Below, piece after piece: positions 1 to 9,442 of a DNA stretch of 32,247 bases; positions within the stretch are counted from its first letter, which is position 1; each line of letters begins with the position of its first letter. Source of the DNA: Rhodohalobacter halophilus (lineage in GTDB: Bacteria; Bacteroidota; Rhodothermia; Balneolales; Balneolaceae); the NCBI RefSeq assembly GCF_001715195.1, contig NZ_MDWE01000039.1, positions 1-32,247 of the forward strand, in the 5' to 3' direction. Below the pieces are notes generated by a model, which searched no databases, was not told where the DNA came from, and saw only the letters and a list, made by a program, of their open reading frames with translations. Position numbers and translations under genes: made by a program.

Positions 1-295
1 CCTCAATCACAAAATCCTAACCAGGTATTTCGTTTTTGAGACAGATTCCAAACTTACGATTTTCTGACTCCCAATGTCAAGGAAAATGTCAGAAATATTC
101 AGAAAGTTTTTAAAGGAACATCTTCCGGGAGATTCGCGCAATAGTACGCAGATTGGCTGCAATTCTTGAGCATTTCGTTTTCCCGAAAGGATTGTCAATA
201 TAGGGGGTAAACCGTATCCAAGTCAACCCATTTCCTCAACTTTTTTCGACTATTTTTCCACATCTGACTAAGCCCCCAGAAAAGCGCTTTTTGGT

Positions 296-350
296 GCAGG
301 TCGCAGGTCGCAGGTCGCAGGTCGCAGGTCGCAGGTCGCAGGTCGCAGGT
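296..350. repeat. 7-bp tandem repeat, about 7.9 copies
   Basis: The unit GCAGGTC is repeated head to tail without a mismatch from 296 to 350 (55 bases). It lies in non-coding DNA about 600 bases upstream of the TetR-like gene. A heptamer is not a multiple of three and no reading frame uses it. It is likely a variable-number microsatellite that changes length by slippage; no function can be read from the sequence. Confidence 0.95.
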
Positions 351-607
351 AAAAGTTTTGTTATTGGAATGATTAAATAAAATCGTGCAATTGAACGTGA
401 TGATTTAATTAGTACTTATTGAATCATAATCATCAACGTTTGATTAAACCGTTTCTTTGTGTTTGAAATACCGGCTGAGTGGGTGCAGCTTTTTGCATGG
501 AGAAAACACGGTTATCTCAAGTATTAAATTTGCACCAAACAAATCAGGTTGGGAGAGTTTGTGCAGTAGAACTACAGGGCCACCGAGGATGATGAAAAAC
601 GAGGCTC

Positions 608-690
608 ACTGTGGTTAATCTTTTAACACAGATATTTAATTATCTCTGTGTGACTCTGTGTATTCCTCTGCGTAACACTATGGTTAAACT
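608..690. repeat. Possible dispersed intergenic repeat with internal hairpin
   Basis: The segment is built from variants of the words CTCTGTGTGACTCTGTG, CCTCTGCGTAAC and GTGGTTAA, and has an imperfect hairpin at about 626-651 (ACACAGATA against TATCTCTGTGT). From general familiarity, sequences of this style recur between genes in many unrelated bacteria; I cannot confirm copy number here because only one copy is in the window. It is not coding. Confidence 0.4.
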
Positions 691-949
691 ATTTTACCCG
701 TCAGCCTGCAACTACAGCATGCAGACGGGGTGTTGATTGACAATTACCGATATACGAACAGCCTCATGTAATTTGATAGAAAAGATCTGTTGCAATCCGA
801 ATAAATCTATACTGATTTTTTTCTTGACCTGAACCTTTCCCCCCTTCCGTTAATGTTATGTCAGTTGAAATAGTCTGATTCATACGATCTCTTAACGCCA
901 ATGAATCACACCCTCAACTCCCTTTTTATATTGAAATGTAATACAAGGG

Positions 950-1705
950 ATGAATTCTGTAGAGAAGCAACGCATTCAAAGAAAACAGACAATTATGACC
1001 ATAGAGACACGCTTAAAAATTAACATATCTGAAGCCGCAACGGAGCACTTTTTAATCAATCCGAGATTTACCATCCAATCGCTGGCCGGCTCATTAAACA
1101 TGAGTGCAGAGGATATTTTTGACCTGTTTCCAAACCGCCGGGCAATTCTAGAGTACTATTACGAGTCGCGTTTATACCTTTATCAAGATTCAATTACAGA
1201 AATTGACGGTTATGATCAGTACACCCTCAGCGAAAAACTGAGTCACCTTTTTTTAACTCTGCTCGACTCGTTTGAAGAGCAGAGAGAGTTTGTTCTCACT
1301 ACCTACAAGGAGTGGGTTGTTTGGAACAAGAGGAAAAGTGCGTTCATCGAGATCTTTTTGGACGAACTGAAAACCATCTTTACAAATGATCCGAAAACAT
1401 CTCGTTACTCAGCTATCATACAAAACCGGCTGCTTTGGAAATCGATCCTGCTTCAGTTCCACGGGTTAATAGCATTCTGGGCAAACGATTCGAGCCGGAT
1501 GAGGGAGAACAGCATGGCATTGGCCGACAAATGGACTTCGTTCATCGAAGAGATTTTCTACACCCACATTATCGACAAGGGATTTGATCTCGGAAAGTTT
1601 TTATGGATGAATGCATCCCTCAACAAATGTATAACCGGCGAAAATGTTACGTTTCCCACCCTATGTGGCCGAGAGCAAGAAATTCAGGAGAAAGATCATG
1701 AGTGA
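950..1705 (+). CDS. TetR-like transcriptional regulator
   Basis: Predicted DNA-binding regulator of the TetR/AcrR type. The N-terminal part carries a helix-turn-helix at about residues 41-64 (FTIQSLAGSLNMSAEDIFDL), followed by the family's typical F-x-NRRAIL and a tyrosine-rich helix. The remaining ~170 residues are helical and would form the ligand/dimer domain, which is too variable to name an inducer. The start is uncertain: the ATG at 950 has AAGGG immediately before it, too close for a normal ribosome binding site, and a second ATG at 995 begins right at the regulator domain and is equally plausible. The stop overlaps the ATG (1698) of the downstream ABC1 kinase gene by 8 bases, so the two were co-translated. 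The likely target is its own operon, by inference. Confidence 0.8.
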   Translation: MNSVEKQRIQRKQTIMTIETRLKINISEAATEHFLINPRFTIQSLAGSLNMSAEDIFDLFPNRRAILEYYYESRLYLYQDSITEIDGYDQYTLSEKLSHLFLTLLDSFEEQREFVLTTYKEWVVWNKRKSAFIEIFLDELKTIFTNDPKTSRYSAIIQNRLLWKSILLQFHGLIAFWANDSSRMRENSMALADKWTSFIEEIFYTHIIDKGFDLGKFLWMNASLNKCITGENVTFPTLCGREQEIQEKDHE

Positions 1706-3025
1706 TTTTCCATCCACCAAGTTTGACCGAGGGAAGATTTTTGCCAAAACCGGTCTTAAAGTGGGATCCAACTATGCAAAACACTATCTGAAATCCCTCA
1801 CAGACAAGAACGGAGACAAATCAGAACTGCATCGTCAAACCGCGGAAAACCTTTTAGTGAGTTTACGAAACTTCGGGGAACCGCACTGAAAATAGCCCAG
1901 TCGTTCAGCATCGATCAGGGGTTTTTACCCGATGAATTTGCTGAGGTAATGACCAAAGCACAATACAGCGTCCCGCCTATTAATCGGTCTCTGGTTCGCT
2001 CTATCATCAAAAAAGAACTTGGGAATTACCCGGAAAAGGTTTTCAAATCTTTCAACTCGGAAGCTGTTGCGGCAGCCTCTATTGGACAGGTTCACAGGGC
2101 CACCTTAATGGATGGGACGGAGGTTGCCGTAAAGGTTCAGTATCCGGGAGTTCGGGAGACCATCTCATCGGATATCGCCATTGCCAAATCGATCCTGAAA
2201 CGAATTGTTTCTAATGTAAACGCCCTCAATGAATACATTGATGAGGTCAGGAGCACTCTGCTGGATGAGACTGACTACCTCAAAGAGGGAACGTCGATGG
2301 AAACCTTTCACAATCGATTTGCTTCCGAACAGGTCGTAACGCCCCGGTGGATTGAAGAGCTCTCAACCGAAAGGGTATTAACAATGACTTACCTTGAAGG
2401 CAAACACCTAAAGGAGTTCCTGGAGTCTAATCCATCGGAGACAGAACGAAACCGGTACGGTCAACTGATGTGGGATTTTTTCCATACACAGATTGAAAGT
2501 GTGATGGACGGCCATTTTGAGTTTCATGCCGATACTCACCCGGGAAATTTTCTCTATACACCGGACGGTAAACTGGGTGTGATCGACTACGGATGTGTGA
2601 AAACATTTCCCAAAGACTTTTTCTACAACTACCTGTTGCTGCTCCCAACTCACATCAACCGGGATGAAGTGGCCATTGTGGAATTGTACAACAAGTTGGG
2701 AGTGATTGCCGGAGATCCTAATGAGAATAAGAAGGAGAAGCGTTTTTATGATTTCGCCCTGAACTATGGCTTCGCGTTTGCCCTGCCCTACCTGGAAAAC
2801 ACCTTTGATTTTGGTGATCCGGAGTACCGGGAGCTTATCCGACAGTACACCAAAAATACGCCCATAACCAATGAACCGCGAGGAAATAAGCATTTTATTT
2901 ATAGCACACGCGTTCATCTGGGACTATATCACTTATTGATGAAGCTGGGAGCTACAGTTCAAACTATAAAATCAAGAGAGGCAGTAGAGAGAACACTTGA
3001 AGGGTATGAGGAGAGATCTGCATAA
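1698..3025 (+). pseudogene. ABC1/UbiB (AarF) family kinase-like protein, frameshifted
   Basis: Member of the ABC1/AarF/UbiB atypical kinase family, linked in other organisms to quinone and lipid metabolism. The first 52 codons run from ATG 1698. The frame then breaks and ends at 1889, while the continuation lies in the -1 frame from about 1853 and runs to 3025. Adding one T to the TTTT run at 1852-1855 joins them into a 442-residue protein, a normal length for the family. In the joined protein I see the family KxGQ-like motif (KIAQ, ~65-68), the Ala-rich loop (AAAS, ~125-128), the ATP-site lysine in VAVKVQYPG (~146), the catalytic HADTHPGN (~277-284) and the metal-binding DYG (~297). The piece starting at ATG 1949 keeps the kinase core but lacks KIAQ. 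The cause is either a true mutation or a one-base sequencing error; all other motifs are intact, so any inactivation is recent. Confidence 0.85.
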
Positions 3026-3028
3026 AAA

Positions 3029-3058
3029 AAACCGCCCCGGTTTTACACGGAGCGGTTT
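3029..3058. terminator. Bidirectional intrinsic terminator between convergent genes
   Basis: A hairpin with arms AAACCGC (3029-3035) and GCGGTTT (3052-3058), extended by CC/GG inside, sits between the kinase gene stop (3025) and the lipoprotein gene stop (3082). Read on the - strand, the stem is followed by a run of eight T, a strong terminator for the SusC-SusD-lipoprotein operon. On the + strand the T tract is short, so termination of the kinase transcript would be weaker. Confidence 0.85.
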
Positions 3059-3081
3059 AAAGTATTTGCCTGAGAGTTTAA

Positions 3082-3531
3082 TCAATTACTAATGAAAGTA
3101 GTTGATGTACTTAAATTCCCTGCAGGTTCAACATCTTCTGCATCGGTTCCATCAAGATTTATGATCAGGCGTAATTCTTCACCTGGATCAACACTATCTT
3201 CGATGTACTCGATGACAATATCCGTTGCGCTGGTTCCGCTTTCAATCGTTACAGGTGATGGAGTCACTATTTCGTAATGTACCCCCTCCTCTGCTGTTGA
3301 CTCAGCATCAATACTGTATTCAACGTTCAAATTGTCGGACCGCTGCTCACCAATGAGCTGTACAGCTACACTGGTTCCGCCATCGGCAAGACTTGTCTGA
3401 TTTTGAAGCGGTTTGAGCTCAACCTGAGGATCCATGTCAAACACCTTTTCTGTATCCCCGGTGTCAAATACGTCGCATCCGGCAAAAAGTGCCGTGGCGA
3501 CTGCGAGTGCTATTAGTTTTCGTAACATCAT
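3082..3531 (-). CDS. Small beta-sandwich surface lipoprotein, third gene of Sus-like operon 1
   Basis: 149-residue lipoprotein with a signal peptide ending in the lipobox LFAGC (Cys19), followed by acidic residues (CDVFDTGD) as in surface-exported Bacteroidota lipoproteins. The mature part looks like one all-beta domain of the Calx-beta/DUF4843-like kind: VAVQLIGEQ, then EEGVHYEI, then the ITIPxGxS-like strand VTIESGTSATDIVIEYI, then LRLIINL. It follows the SusD gene after 20 bases and ends before a strong terminator, so it closes the operon. Position and fold suggest an accessory surface-binding protein (the slot used by SusE/SusF in starch systems), but no ligand can be named. A clear paralogue lies at 11126-11569 with shared IGEQR, GxHY and DIVIE motifs. 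Confidence 0.85.
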   Translation of the reverse strand: MMLRKLIALAVATALFAGCDVFDTGDTEKVFDMDPQVELKPLQNQTSLADGGTSVAVQLIGEQRSDNLNVEYSIDAESTAEEGVHYEIVTPSPVTIESGTSATDIVIEYIEDSVDPGEELRLIINLDGTDAEDVEPAGNLSTSTTFISN

Positions 3532-3551
3532 TTTTAGCGTTTAATTAATTC

Positions 3552-5012
3552 TTAATAATTCGGATTCTCTTCAAGTTCAGAGTTGGCATTGAGGTTGTTG
3601 TTCCCAATCGGCGCCAATATTCTGTACGAATCAAACCTGATTTTAATGTCACCGGTTATCGGGTCCGGGATGTGATTACCTGTTCGTTTCAGGTCCCAGA
3701 AACGATGTCCTTCCATGTGAAGTTCACGAACTCGTTCATCCATCACTTCATCTTCGAACGAATCGACATCTACAAGTGCAGCTGCCGGAATTGGACCTGC
3801 ATTTCTGGCATCTTTCAGTTCCTGCAGTGCATCCACTGCCGCAGGGGTAACAGCATTCGCATCTTTAACGGAAGCTTCAGCAAGTATCAGATACATCTCT
3901 GAAACTCTCATAAAAGGAAGGTCATCGGCAAGATTCCCTTTGTCGCCATTGTATTTTGTTGAAGCAACTTCCAGATCATTTGCATTGTCACAACCTGACT
4001 CCCCGCAAGGTTTGAACCACCCATTTCGGTAGTCATCTGCATCAAAGAGATCCAATACATATTGAGTAGGAAGCTGAGCAACCCACTGAGCCGAAGTATA
4101 AGCGGCCGGACCATTATTAACATTCGATCCTGCAATCGGTTCCGTATTTGGATCTATCTCAAGCAAAAACATCGCTTCAGGATGTGCCGCTTCATTCTCA
4201 TTGAACATCTCTACGATATCATCTTCATCCTCTGTAAGAGCGGGACTCAGATCTATCGCATTCTGAGCAGCTGTTGCAGCATCACCCCAGTTTCCCTGAA
4301 ATAGCTCAACTCGTGCTCGTAATCCTTCCACAAACATTTCGTTTGCAATCGTTGGATTACTTACACCGGCCAAGCGGGTTTCAGCCTCATCCAGATCGTC
4401 GCTGATCCGATTATAAACTTCGTCTACTGTAGAACGAGGCCTTTCATCAGCATCCTCTACAGAAAAGACTGATTCTGTGAAGATTGGAACTCCCAAATTC
4501 CAGTTTGACTCGGGGCCTATATCATAGTTTCCGGGCTCATAACCGTAAACCTTTACCAGCATATGGTAGGCATAGGCTCTTACAGCATAAGCTTCGCCCA
4601 TTACCTGTTCACGTAATCCTGAATCTACCGCATCCGGGTCAATATCATTGATCAACTGATTGGCAATTTGAATTACATTATAGGCTGCACCATAACTGCC
4701 GATATGCGCTGTTCCGGATGTACCGGTTGCAAAGTTAAGAGCATCATATCTCGATGCGCCAACCCGCGTGTAGCTCTCGTCGGCAAGGGCACTTGGCCCG
4801 AGAAGATTTTGAGTCGTGAATGATGCACTCGCTCTCATCTCAGAATAGAGTGCATTTCGCAGCAATTCTACACCATCGGGCGTACCAAGCGCCTCTTCAG
4901 GTGAGATCGACGTGGACGGATCCACATCTTCCAATAGGTCGTTACATCCGGCAAACAAAAGTCCGGCTGCAAGGACTATCACAAAACTTAACTTGTTCAT
5001 TGTTTTCATCAT
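3552..5012 (-). CDS. SusD/RagB-family outer-membrane lipoprotein (operon 1)
   Basis: 486-residue SusD-type lid lipoprotein; it covers the partner SusC barrel and captures substrate at the cell surface. The signal peptide ends in the lipobox LLFAGC (Cys23). The N-terminal half has the TPR-like helices with the family signature AYAVRAYAYHMLVKVYGYEPG. The C-terminal half carries the RagB/SusD hallmarks MRVSEMYLILAEASVKD, then MDERVRELHMEGHRFWDLKR, ending in NPNY. It follows SusC after 15 bases and belongs to the same transcript. A two-cysteine loop (PCGESGCDN, around residues 330-340) is also present, in longer form, in the paralogue at 11613-13106. Substrate unknown. Confidence 0.96.
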   Translation of the reverse strand: MMKTMNKLSFVIVLAAGLLFAGCNDLLEDVDPSTSISPEEALGTPDGVELLRNALYSEMRASASFTTQNLLGPSALADESYTRVGASRYDALNFATGTSGTAHIGSYGAAYNVIQIANQLINDIDPDAVDSGLREQVMGEAYAVRAYAYHMLVKVYGYEPGNYDIGPESNWNLGVPIFTESVFSVEDADERPRSTVDEVYNRISDDLDEAETRLAGVSNPTIANEMFVEGLRARVELFQGNWGDAATAAQNAIDLSPALTEDEDDIVEMFNENEAAHPEAMFLLEIDPNTEPIAGSNVNNGPAAYTSAQWVAQLPTQYVLDLFDADDYRNGWFKPCGESGCDNANDLEVASTKYNGDKGNLADDLPFMRVSEMYLILAEASVKDANAVTPAAVDALQELKDARNAGPIPAAALVDVDSFEDEVMDERVRELHMEGHRFWDLKRTGNHIPDPITGDIKIRFDSYRILAPIGNNNLNANSELEENPNY

Positions 5013-5027
5013 CTTATAAAATTTTTA

Positions 5028-8000
5028 TTAGAAGCGTACTTCAATTCCTGCATTGAATTGACGTTCTGTCGGATACGAAGCCGTGGTCACGTTTGTAAAG
5101 ATATCTGTCGTATCAAACGCAACTTCTGGGTCGTACCATGGCCATGCAGTCCACGTCAGCAGATTCACTCCGGACGCAAATACACTTACATTGCTCAATC
5201 CAAACTGATCTACAAATCGCTGCGGCAGATCGTAACTAACCGTCAGATTTTTCAACCGGATATAGCTTGCGTTGTAAACAGCTTGTGATCCCAGCTGAGT
5301 TCTGTAGTTATTGGTTTCTGCAAAATCAGAACCTGCAACAACAGCTCTTGGATAGTACGTCATATCGCCCGGCTCTCTCCATCGGTCTCTCGTTTCACTC
5401 GAAAGACTCCCGAGGAAATCGGGTGTGCGAGTAAAGTAGTAGTCGGTTGATGGGAATGCCCACTGGCCAAAACTAAAATTAAAGAATGCATCGACAGATA
5501 GCCCTTTGTAGCGAAATGTGTTACCAAATCCACCGACCGTGTTGGCAAATCCATCTTTGTAGTTCACGGCATCCTGGCTTTGTGTTGGCGTATAGGTAAT
5601 TTCACCATCTGCATCTAACCACATGGGTCGTCCGTCAGCCGGGTTTACACCTGCATAACGAGGAACCTGGATCTGACCAATGGTCTGACCCTCTTTCAGT
5701 GATTCAAACGTATCATCTGCATCTATGTCTTGCCCGTCGGGCAGCTCCTTGATTTCATTATCCATAAATGCCACGTTAAATCGGGTACTCCATACGAAAT
5801 CACGTGTTGACACATTTACCGTATTGATTTCAAATTCAAGGCCGGAGTTACGAACTTTACCAACGTTGTCTGTGTATTCTGTAAATCCACTTTCTGTTGG
5901 CAGCGGTCGGTCAAAGAGCAGCTGATTGTTATCCTTTACATAGTAATCAATAGAACCGGAAACACGCCCTTCAAGGAGTTCGTAATCAAGTCCTACATTA
6001 ATCTCTTGTGCTTCCTCCCAGGTAAGCAGCGGGTTTTGAAGCTGAGCCGGAACTACAGCCGTCCCACCCTGATAAGTTCCTGAAGCGGAATAAAGACTTC
6101 TGGAAGCGAAGTTTCCAATTGCAGAGTTACCGGTTAATCCAAATCCGGCCCGGAGTTTCAGGTCGCTGATATAATCGACATCAAAAAAGTCTTCCTGAGA
6201 AATCCTCCACGCACCCGATACAGATGGAAAGAATGCCCATCGCTGGTCATCACCAAATCTGGAGTGTCCGTCGTACCGGCCGGTAAAACTGATGTAGTAC
6301 CTCTCATCGTAGTTGTACTTCAGATTGGTAAAGTAACTTCCCAGTCTCCATTCGGAGTTTACACCGGCAGCCTGTGCAGGAGTAGCCGTCGCACTCAGTA
6401 CGCTGAAGAAAGGTACAATTCCCTCTCCCCTTGTTAGCTGGCTTTCGGCATAGTTTTGTCGATACTCAATTCCAACCAATCCGGATACATTATGAACTTC
6501 ATCAAACTGCTGGTTAAAGTTACCAACGAGGTTTGTACTGAAGTTTCTCACATTCCGGTTAGCAAAACTTACATATCCGCCCTGTGTTGGTGCGGCAATC
6601 GGAGAATCGTACCGTGTGTCCTCAGTATTTCTGTAGTCTACATTAAACGTACCGGTAAACGACAACCAGTCGTATGCGTTGTATGTAAGATTCGTGCTTG
6701 CAATAATCTGTGTTACAGCTATTTCCCGCTCCACTTCGTCCCGGATTACAGCCGGGTTATACTGTGTGGAGGTAGCTACAGCGAGGTTCGGGTTGTATGA
6801 CCCATCTGCCAAAAACGGAAAGGTGAACGGATTTTCAAACATCACCTGGGAAGTTGGACAGTTAACGAAGTTACCATCCTGGCAAACTCCAAACTGTGTA
6901 CTACGTGATACATTTGAACGAACCGACGCTCTGAACCTGTCTGATACCTGATGGTCTACGTTGGTCCGGAGATTCACACGAGAGAAATTAGAGTTCAGCG
7001 CTGTACCGTCTGTATCCTCATATCCACCAGAGAGATAAAATGTTGTGTTATCGTCACCGCCGGAAATATTAAGAGAGTACTTTTGGGTCACTCCATCTTC
7101 ATATACAAAATCCTGCCAGTTATAGTCCGACAGCTGTCCCGGATTATTGGGATCTTCTCCAAAGGTTCCTAAGTAAAAGGCTTCTCTATCCGCACGGAAT
7201 GCTTCAAATGCGGCTTCATCGGTTACGGGTACACCGGCTCGGTGCATCCACCCCTCAGCTGAATAGTCCAGGTATTCGTCTCTGTTCAGGTAATCCACAT
7301 TACGTGCCAGCGTACGCACACCGGTCTCTGCACGGGCAGTCACCTGAGTCTGGCCTGAGGTACCACCTTTGGTTGTAATAATGACAACACCGGCAGCCGC
7401 CTGAGATCCATAAATAGATGCAGCAGAAGCATCCTTCAACACCTCAATGGACTCAATATCGCTCGGGTTGATCGCATTCAGCGGAGAAGTACTTGTAAGA
7501 CCAGATTGCTGGTCAAATGACATCTGTACACCGTCAACAATGTAGAGTGGCTCTGTTGCGGCGTTGATAGATCCGTTACCGCGTACGGCAACTTTAAATG
7601 CACCGCCCGGGTTACCGGAAGTAGAGATAACATTCACACCGGCAGCACGACCCTGCAAGATCGATTCTGCATTTTGAAGTGAAACACTTTCTATTTCACT
7701 GGAACTAACACTGGTAATCGAACCGGTCAGTTCTCTACGGTTTGTAGGGGCGTACCCTGCAACCACAATTTCATCCAGTCCGGCTGCGTCCATCGACATG
7801 GCCAGATCAAATACATTTTCACCGGCCTCGATGTTTACTGTTTCAGTTACGGTTCTGTAACCTACATAGGAAAATCGCACCTCGTAGGTACCGACGGGAA
7901 CGTTGTCAATTCTGTACATTCCGTCTATATCTGTTGGAGCTCCTCGTTCGAGATCCAAGATCATTACTGTTGCACCCACAAGCGTTTCACCTGTAGACTC

Positions 8001-8097
8001 GTCAGTAACGGTACCCGTAAGGGTTCCTGTTTGTGCATGTGCCAGTCCGGCAAAACCGGAAATAGCCACAAGCAGCAACAGGCTCGTTAATGACTGA
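5028..8097 (-). CDS. SusC/RagA-type TonB-linked outer-membrane receptor, 5' end cut off by an IS3 element
   Basis: TonB-dependent SusC-family transporter, partner of the SusD at 3552-5012. In order: signal peptide core LLLLVAISGFAGLAHA, a carboxypeptidase-like beta domain (GTVTDESTGETLVGATV...), the LDEIVVAGY segment, the plug with LQGRAAGVNV, PLYIVDGV and IEVLKDASAASIYGSQAAAGV, then a large barrel ending in the aromatic VRF. The reading frame is open from 5028 into the IS end, but no ATG or GTG is available; the nearest possible start is a TTG at 8076-8078, which would remove the positively charged start of the signal peptide. Joining 8097 to 9446 (removing the IS and one TGA) gives M-I-Q-K-I-L-QSLTSLLLLVA, a 1028-residue protein. 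So the gene is most likely inactivated, and recently, because the rest of the frame is intact. A Cys pair (CQDGNFVNC) is shared with the paralogue at 13115-16270. Confidence 0.93.
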
Positions 8098-8125
8098 TGT
8101 TGATGCCTAAATACGGTTGACGGTT

Positions 8126-8989
8126 TTAGTTAACATGTACCATTTTGGTCGAAGTTAACTTCGACCAAATGTTGACACGATAATCAGGGTAGCTACCCTG
8201 ATTGAGTTCTTTAACAAATTGATCCGGAGACAACCTTGAGGGCAGTCCCCGGTGTGGTTTACTGCGGTTGTACAACCGCACCGCTTTGGCAACTCCTTGG
8301 CACAATGACCGGTAATTATCGGTTGTGTAATATGTCAGATAGTTGCTCTTGATCGTTCGATTGACCCGTTCACAGTAAGCATTTTGCCACGCGTAATGGG
8401 CCATACTATGCCTCAGATCCCGGCAGCTTAGATAGTTCTTATATTCCTCACTGGTATATTGAACTCCACGATCGGTGTGAATAATCAGCTTCCTGAGCTC
8501 TTGGCGATTCTGGCTGACAAAAGCCTTGTTCAAACAACGAATCTGGCTGGCACTACTCAAATCCCGGCTGCAATGACTGGCCAGTATCTGGCGGGTAAAC
8601 CCATCGATGACAAAACTCACGTAGTACCAGCGCCCACCACTCCAAACATAGGTGATGTCGGTTTGCCACACCTGATTCGCCCCGGTTATGCTTTTGCCCT
8701 CAATCAGGTTGGGTTTAACACCCTGCCCGGCCACAGTAAACGACCGTGGGGGTGTTTTTACCCGATAACCGCAATTAAGCAGCAACTGTTCGGTCCAGTC
8801 GCGCCCGCGAGGCATTTGCTCGCGCACCGCATAATAAATGTCCCGGCATCCCATTTGAGGGTGCTTCGAGCGCACCTGCGCTGCCAGCTCGGCAGTCTCG
8901 AGCAGATCACGCTGGGCTTTACGCAGTCGTGCAATACCCTGGTGGGCTCCCTGCCGGGTGATACCTTGCCAGTCAAGCATCTGCTTCAT
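8126..8989 (-). CDS. IS3-family transposase OrfB (DDE integrase core)
   Basis: 287-residue second frame of the IS3 transposase. It has the rve-type catalytic core with the three acidic residues visible: D111 in QTDITYVWSGG, D173 in IIHTDRGVQYTS and E207 in NAYCERVNRTIKSNYL, with the usual ~34-residue spacing between the last two. The N-terminal ~100 residues form the HTH_21-like linker region (HPQMGCRDIYYAVREQ). Its ATG overlaps the OrfA stop as ATGA (8986-8989). In this family the active protein is normally an OrfA-OrfB fusion made by -1 frameshifting; the OrfB frame is open back through the A9 run at 9047-9055, adding about 20 residues (KKVRLRCFEWFFSHKK...). Confidence 0.95.
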   Translation of the reverse strand: MKQMLDWQGITRQGAHQGIARLRKAQRDLLETAELAAQVRSKHPQMGCRDIYYAVREQMPRGRDWTEQLLLNCGYRVKTPPRSFTVAGQGVKPNLIEGKSITGANQVWQTDITYVWSGGRWYYVSFVIDGFTRQILASHCSRDLSSASQIRCLNKAFVSQNRQELRKLIIHTDRGVQYTSEEYKNYLSCRDLRHSMAHYAWQNAYCERVNRTIKSNYLTYYTTDNYRSLCQGVAKAVRLYNRSKPHRGLPSRLSPDQFVKELNQGSYPDYRVNIWSKLTSTKMVHVN

Positions 8990-9399
8990 TGGCCAGGGAA
9001 CCGTTTTTTTGTGCGAGAAGAACCACTCGAAGCAGCGCAGTCGTACTTTTTTTTTAAATCCTCGCCAACTTCCTCACTGGCCAGGTCGATAAACTTCTCG
9101 TAGTAATCGATCTGCATCTGTTTGTGGCCTACGGCCTGTTCCAGTTCAGCGATTCGCTGCTGCATCTGTTTGAGCTTTTCACTTTGGGAGTCTTTATCTA
9201 CCACAAGTACGGATCCTTTTTTATTATAGGTTGAGTATCGATAAATCCATCGGTAAATCGTGGTCGGAGAAACCATGTATTCACGTGAGGCAGCCGATGC
9301 GCTGAGTTTACCAGATTCTACAAGACGGACAACCTCTTTACGCAAGGTAGGTGAAAATGTGCGGCGTTGCCGGAGATATTTTTTTGACATAATATTCAA
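8986..9399 (-). CDS. IS3-family transposase OrfA (helix-turn-helix protein)
   Basis: 137-residue first frame of the IS3 transposase. The N-terminus is a HTH_Tnp_1-type DNA-binding domain (FSPTLRKEVVRLVESGKLSA, then VSPTTIYRWIYRY) that would bind the terminal repeats. It is followed by a coiled-coil/leucine-zipper region (KLKQMQQRIAELEQAVGHKQ) and the conserved YYEKFIDLASEE segment typical of this family. A second ATG three codons in (MSKKYL) is an alternative start. The last ~20 codons after the slippery A9 run are read only when frameshifting fails. Confidence 0.93.
   Translation of the reverse strand: MNIMSKKYLRQRRTFSPTLRKEVVRLVESGKLSASAASREYMVSPTTIYRWIYRYSTYNKKGSVLVVDKDSQSEKLKQMQQRIAELEQAVGHKQMQIDYYEKFIDLASEEVGEDLKKKYDCAASSGSSRTKKRFPGQ
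9045..9057 (-). promoter_or_regulatory. Candidate -1 ribosomal frameshift site of the IS3 transposase
   Basis: On the coding (-) strand the overlap contains a run of nine A followed by G (T run 9047-9055 on the + strand), giving the classic A-AAA-AAG slippery sequence in the OrfA frame. Slipping back one base here enters the OrfB frame with no stop before the OrfB ATG. This is the expected arrangement in IS3 elements. A second run of seven A (9004-9010) lies 40 bases further on and is a weaker candidate. Confidence 0.7.
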
Positions 9400-9442
9400 G
9401 TTACAAGTGAAAAATTATGTCAACCTATTTTAGGCACCTACA

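Larger units (their letters stand above)
1..949. other. Non-coding region upstream of the TetR-like gene
   Basis: I see no convincing gene here. The one short open frame, on the - strand at 7-198, has no recognisable domain or ribosome binding site. The interval holds a perfect 7-bp tandem repeat (296-350) and a segment around 608-690 that resembles a dispersed intergenic repeat; both are listed separately. The bases just before 950 are AT-rich and could hold the promoter of the regulator gene, but no promoter motif is clear enough to call. Confidence 0.6.
8098..9442 (-). mobile_element. IS3-family insertion sequence, complete (1345 bp)
   Basis: Two overlapping transposase frames are bounded by 24-bp imperfect inverted repeats: 8098-8121 (beginning TGTTGATGCCTAAA) and 9419-9442 (read inward on the - strand, TGTAGGTGCCTAAA), both ending in GGTTGAC. 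The flanking bases are TGA on both sides (8095-8097 and 9443-9445), a 3-bp target duplication as expected for IS3 elements. Removing the element and one TGA exactly restores the start of the SusC gene, which independently proves the ends. The transposase reads in the same direction as the interrupted gene. All parts look intact, so the element could be active. Confidence 0.95.

Noticed and set aside
296-350. CRISPR-like array
   Set aside because: The unit is 7 bp and repeated without spacers; it is a simple tandem repeat.
1850-1860. Programmed -1 frameshift in the ABC1 kinase gene
   Set aside because: The site is not a standard slippery heptamer and the family is not known to use recoding; mutation or sequencing error is more likely.
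2408-2917. Open frame of 169 codons on the - strand
   Set aside because: It lies wholly inside the ABC1 kinase gene, which has clear catalytic motifs on the other strand; no domain in the - frame.
6456-7172. Several + strand open frames inside SusC 1
   Set aside because: They overlap a long SusC frame with intact plug and barrel motifs on the - strand; no product is recognisable.
8076-8078. TTG as the true start of SusC 1
   Set aside because: It removes the basic N-terminus of the signal peptide and has no ribosome binding site, whereas excising the IS gives a perfect start at 9462.
8459-9103. Open frame of 214 codons on the + strand
   Set aside because: It is antisense to both IS3 transposase frames, which have the DDE residues and the HTH; a shadow frame.
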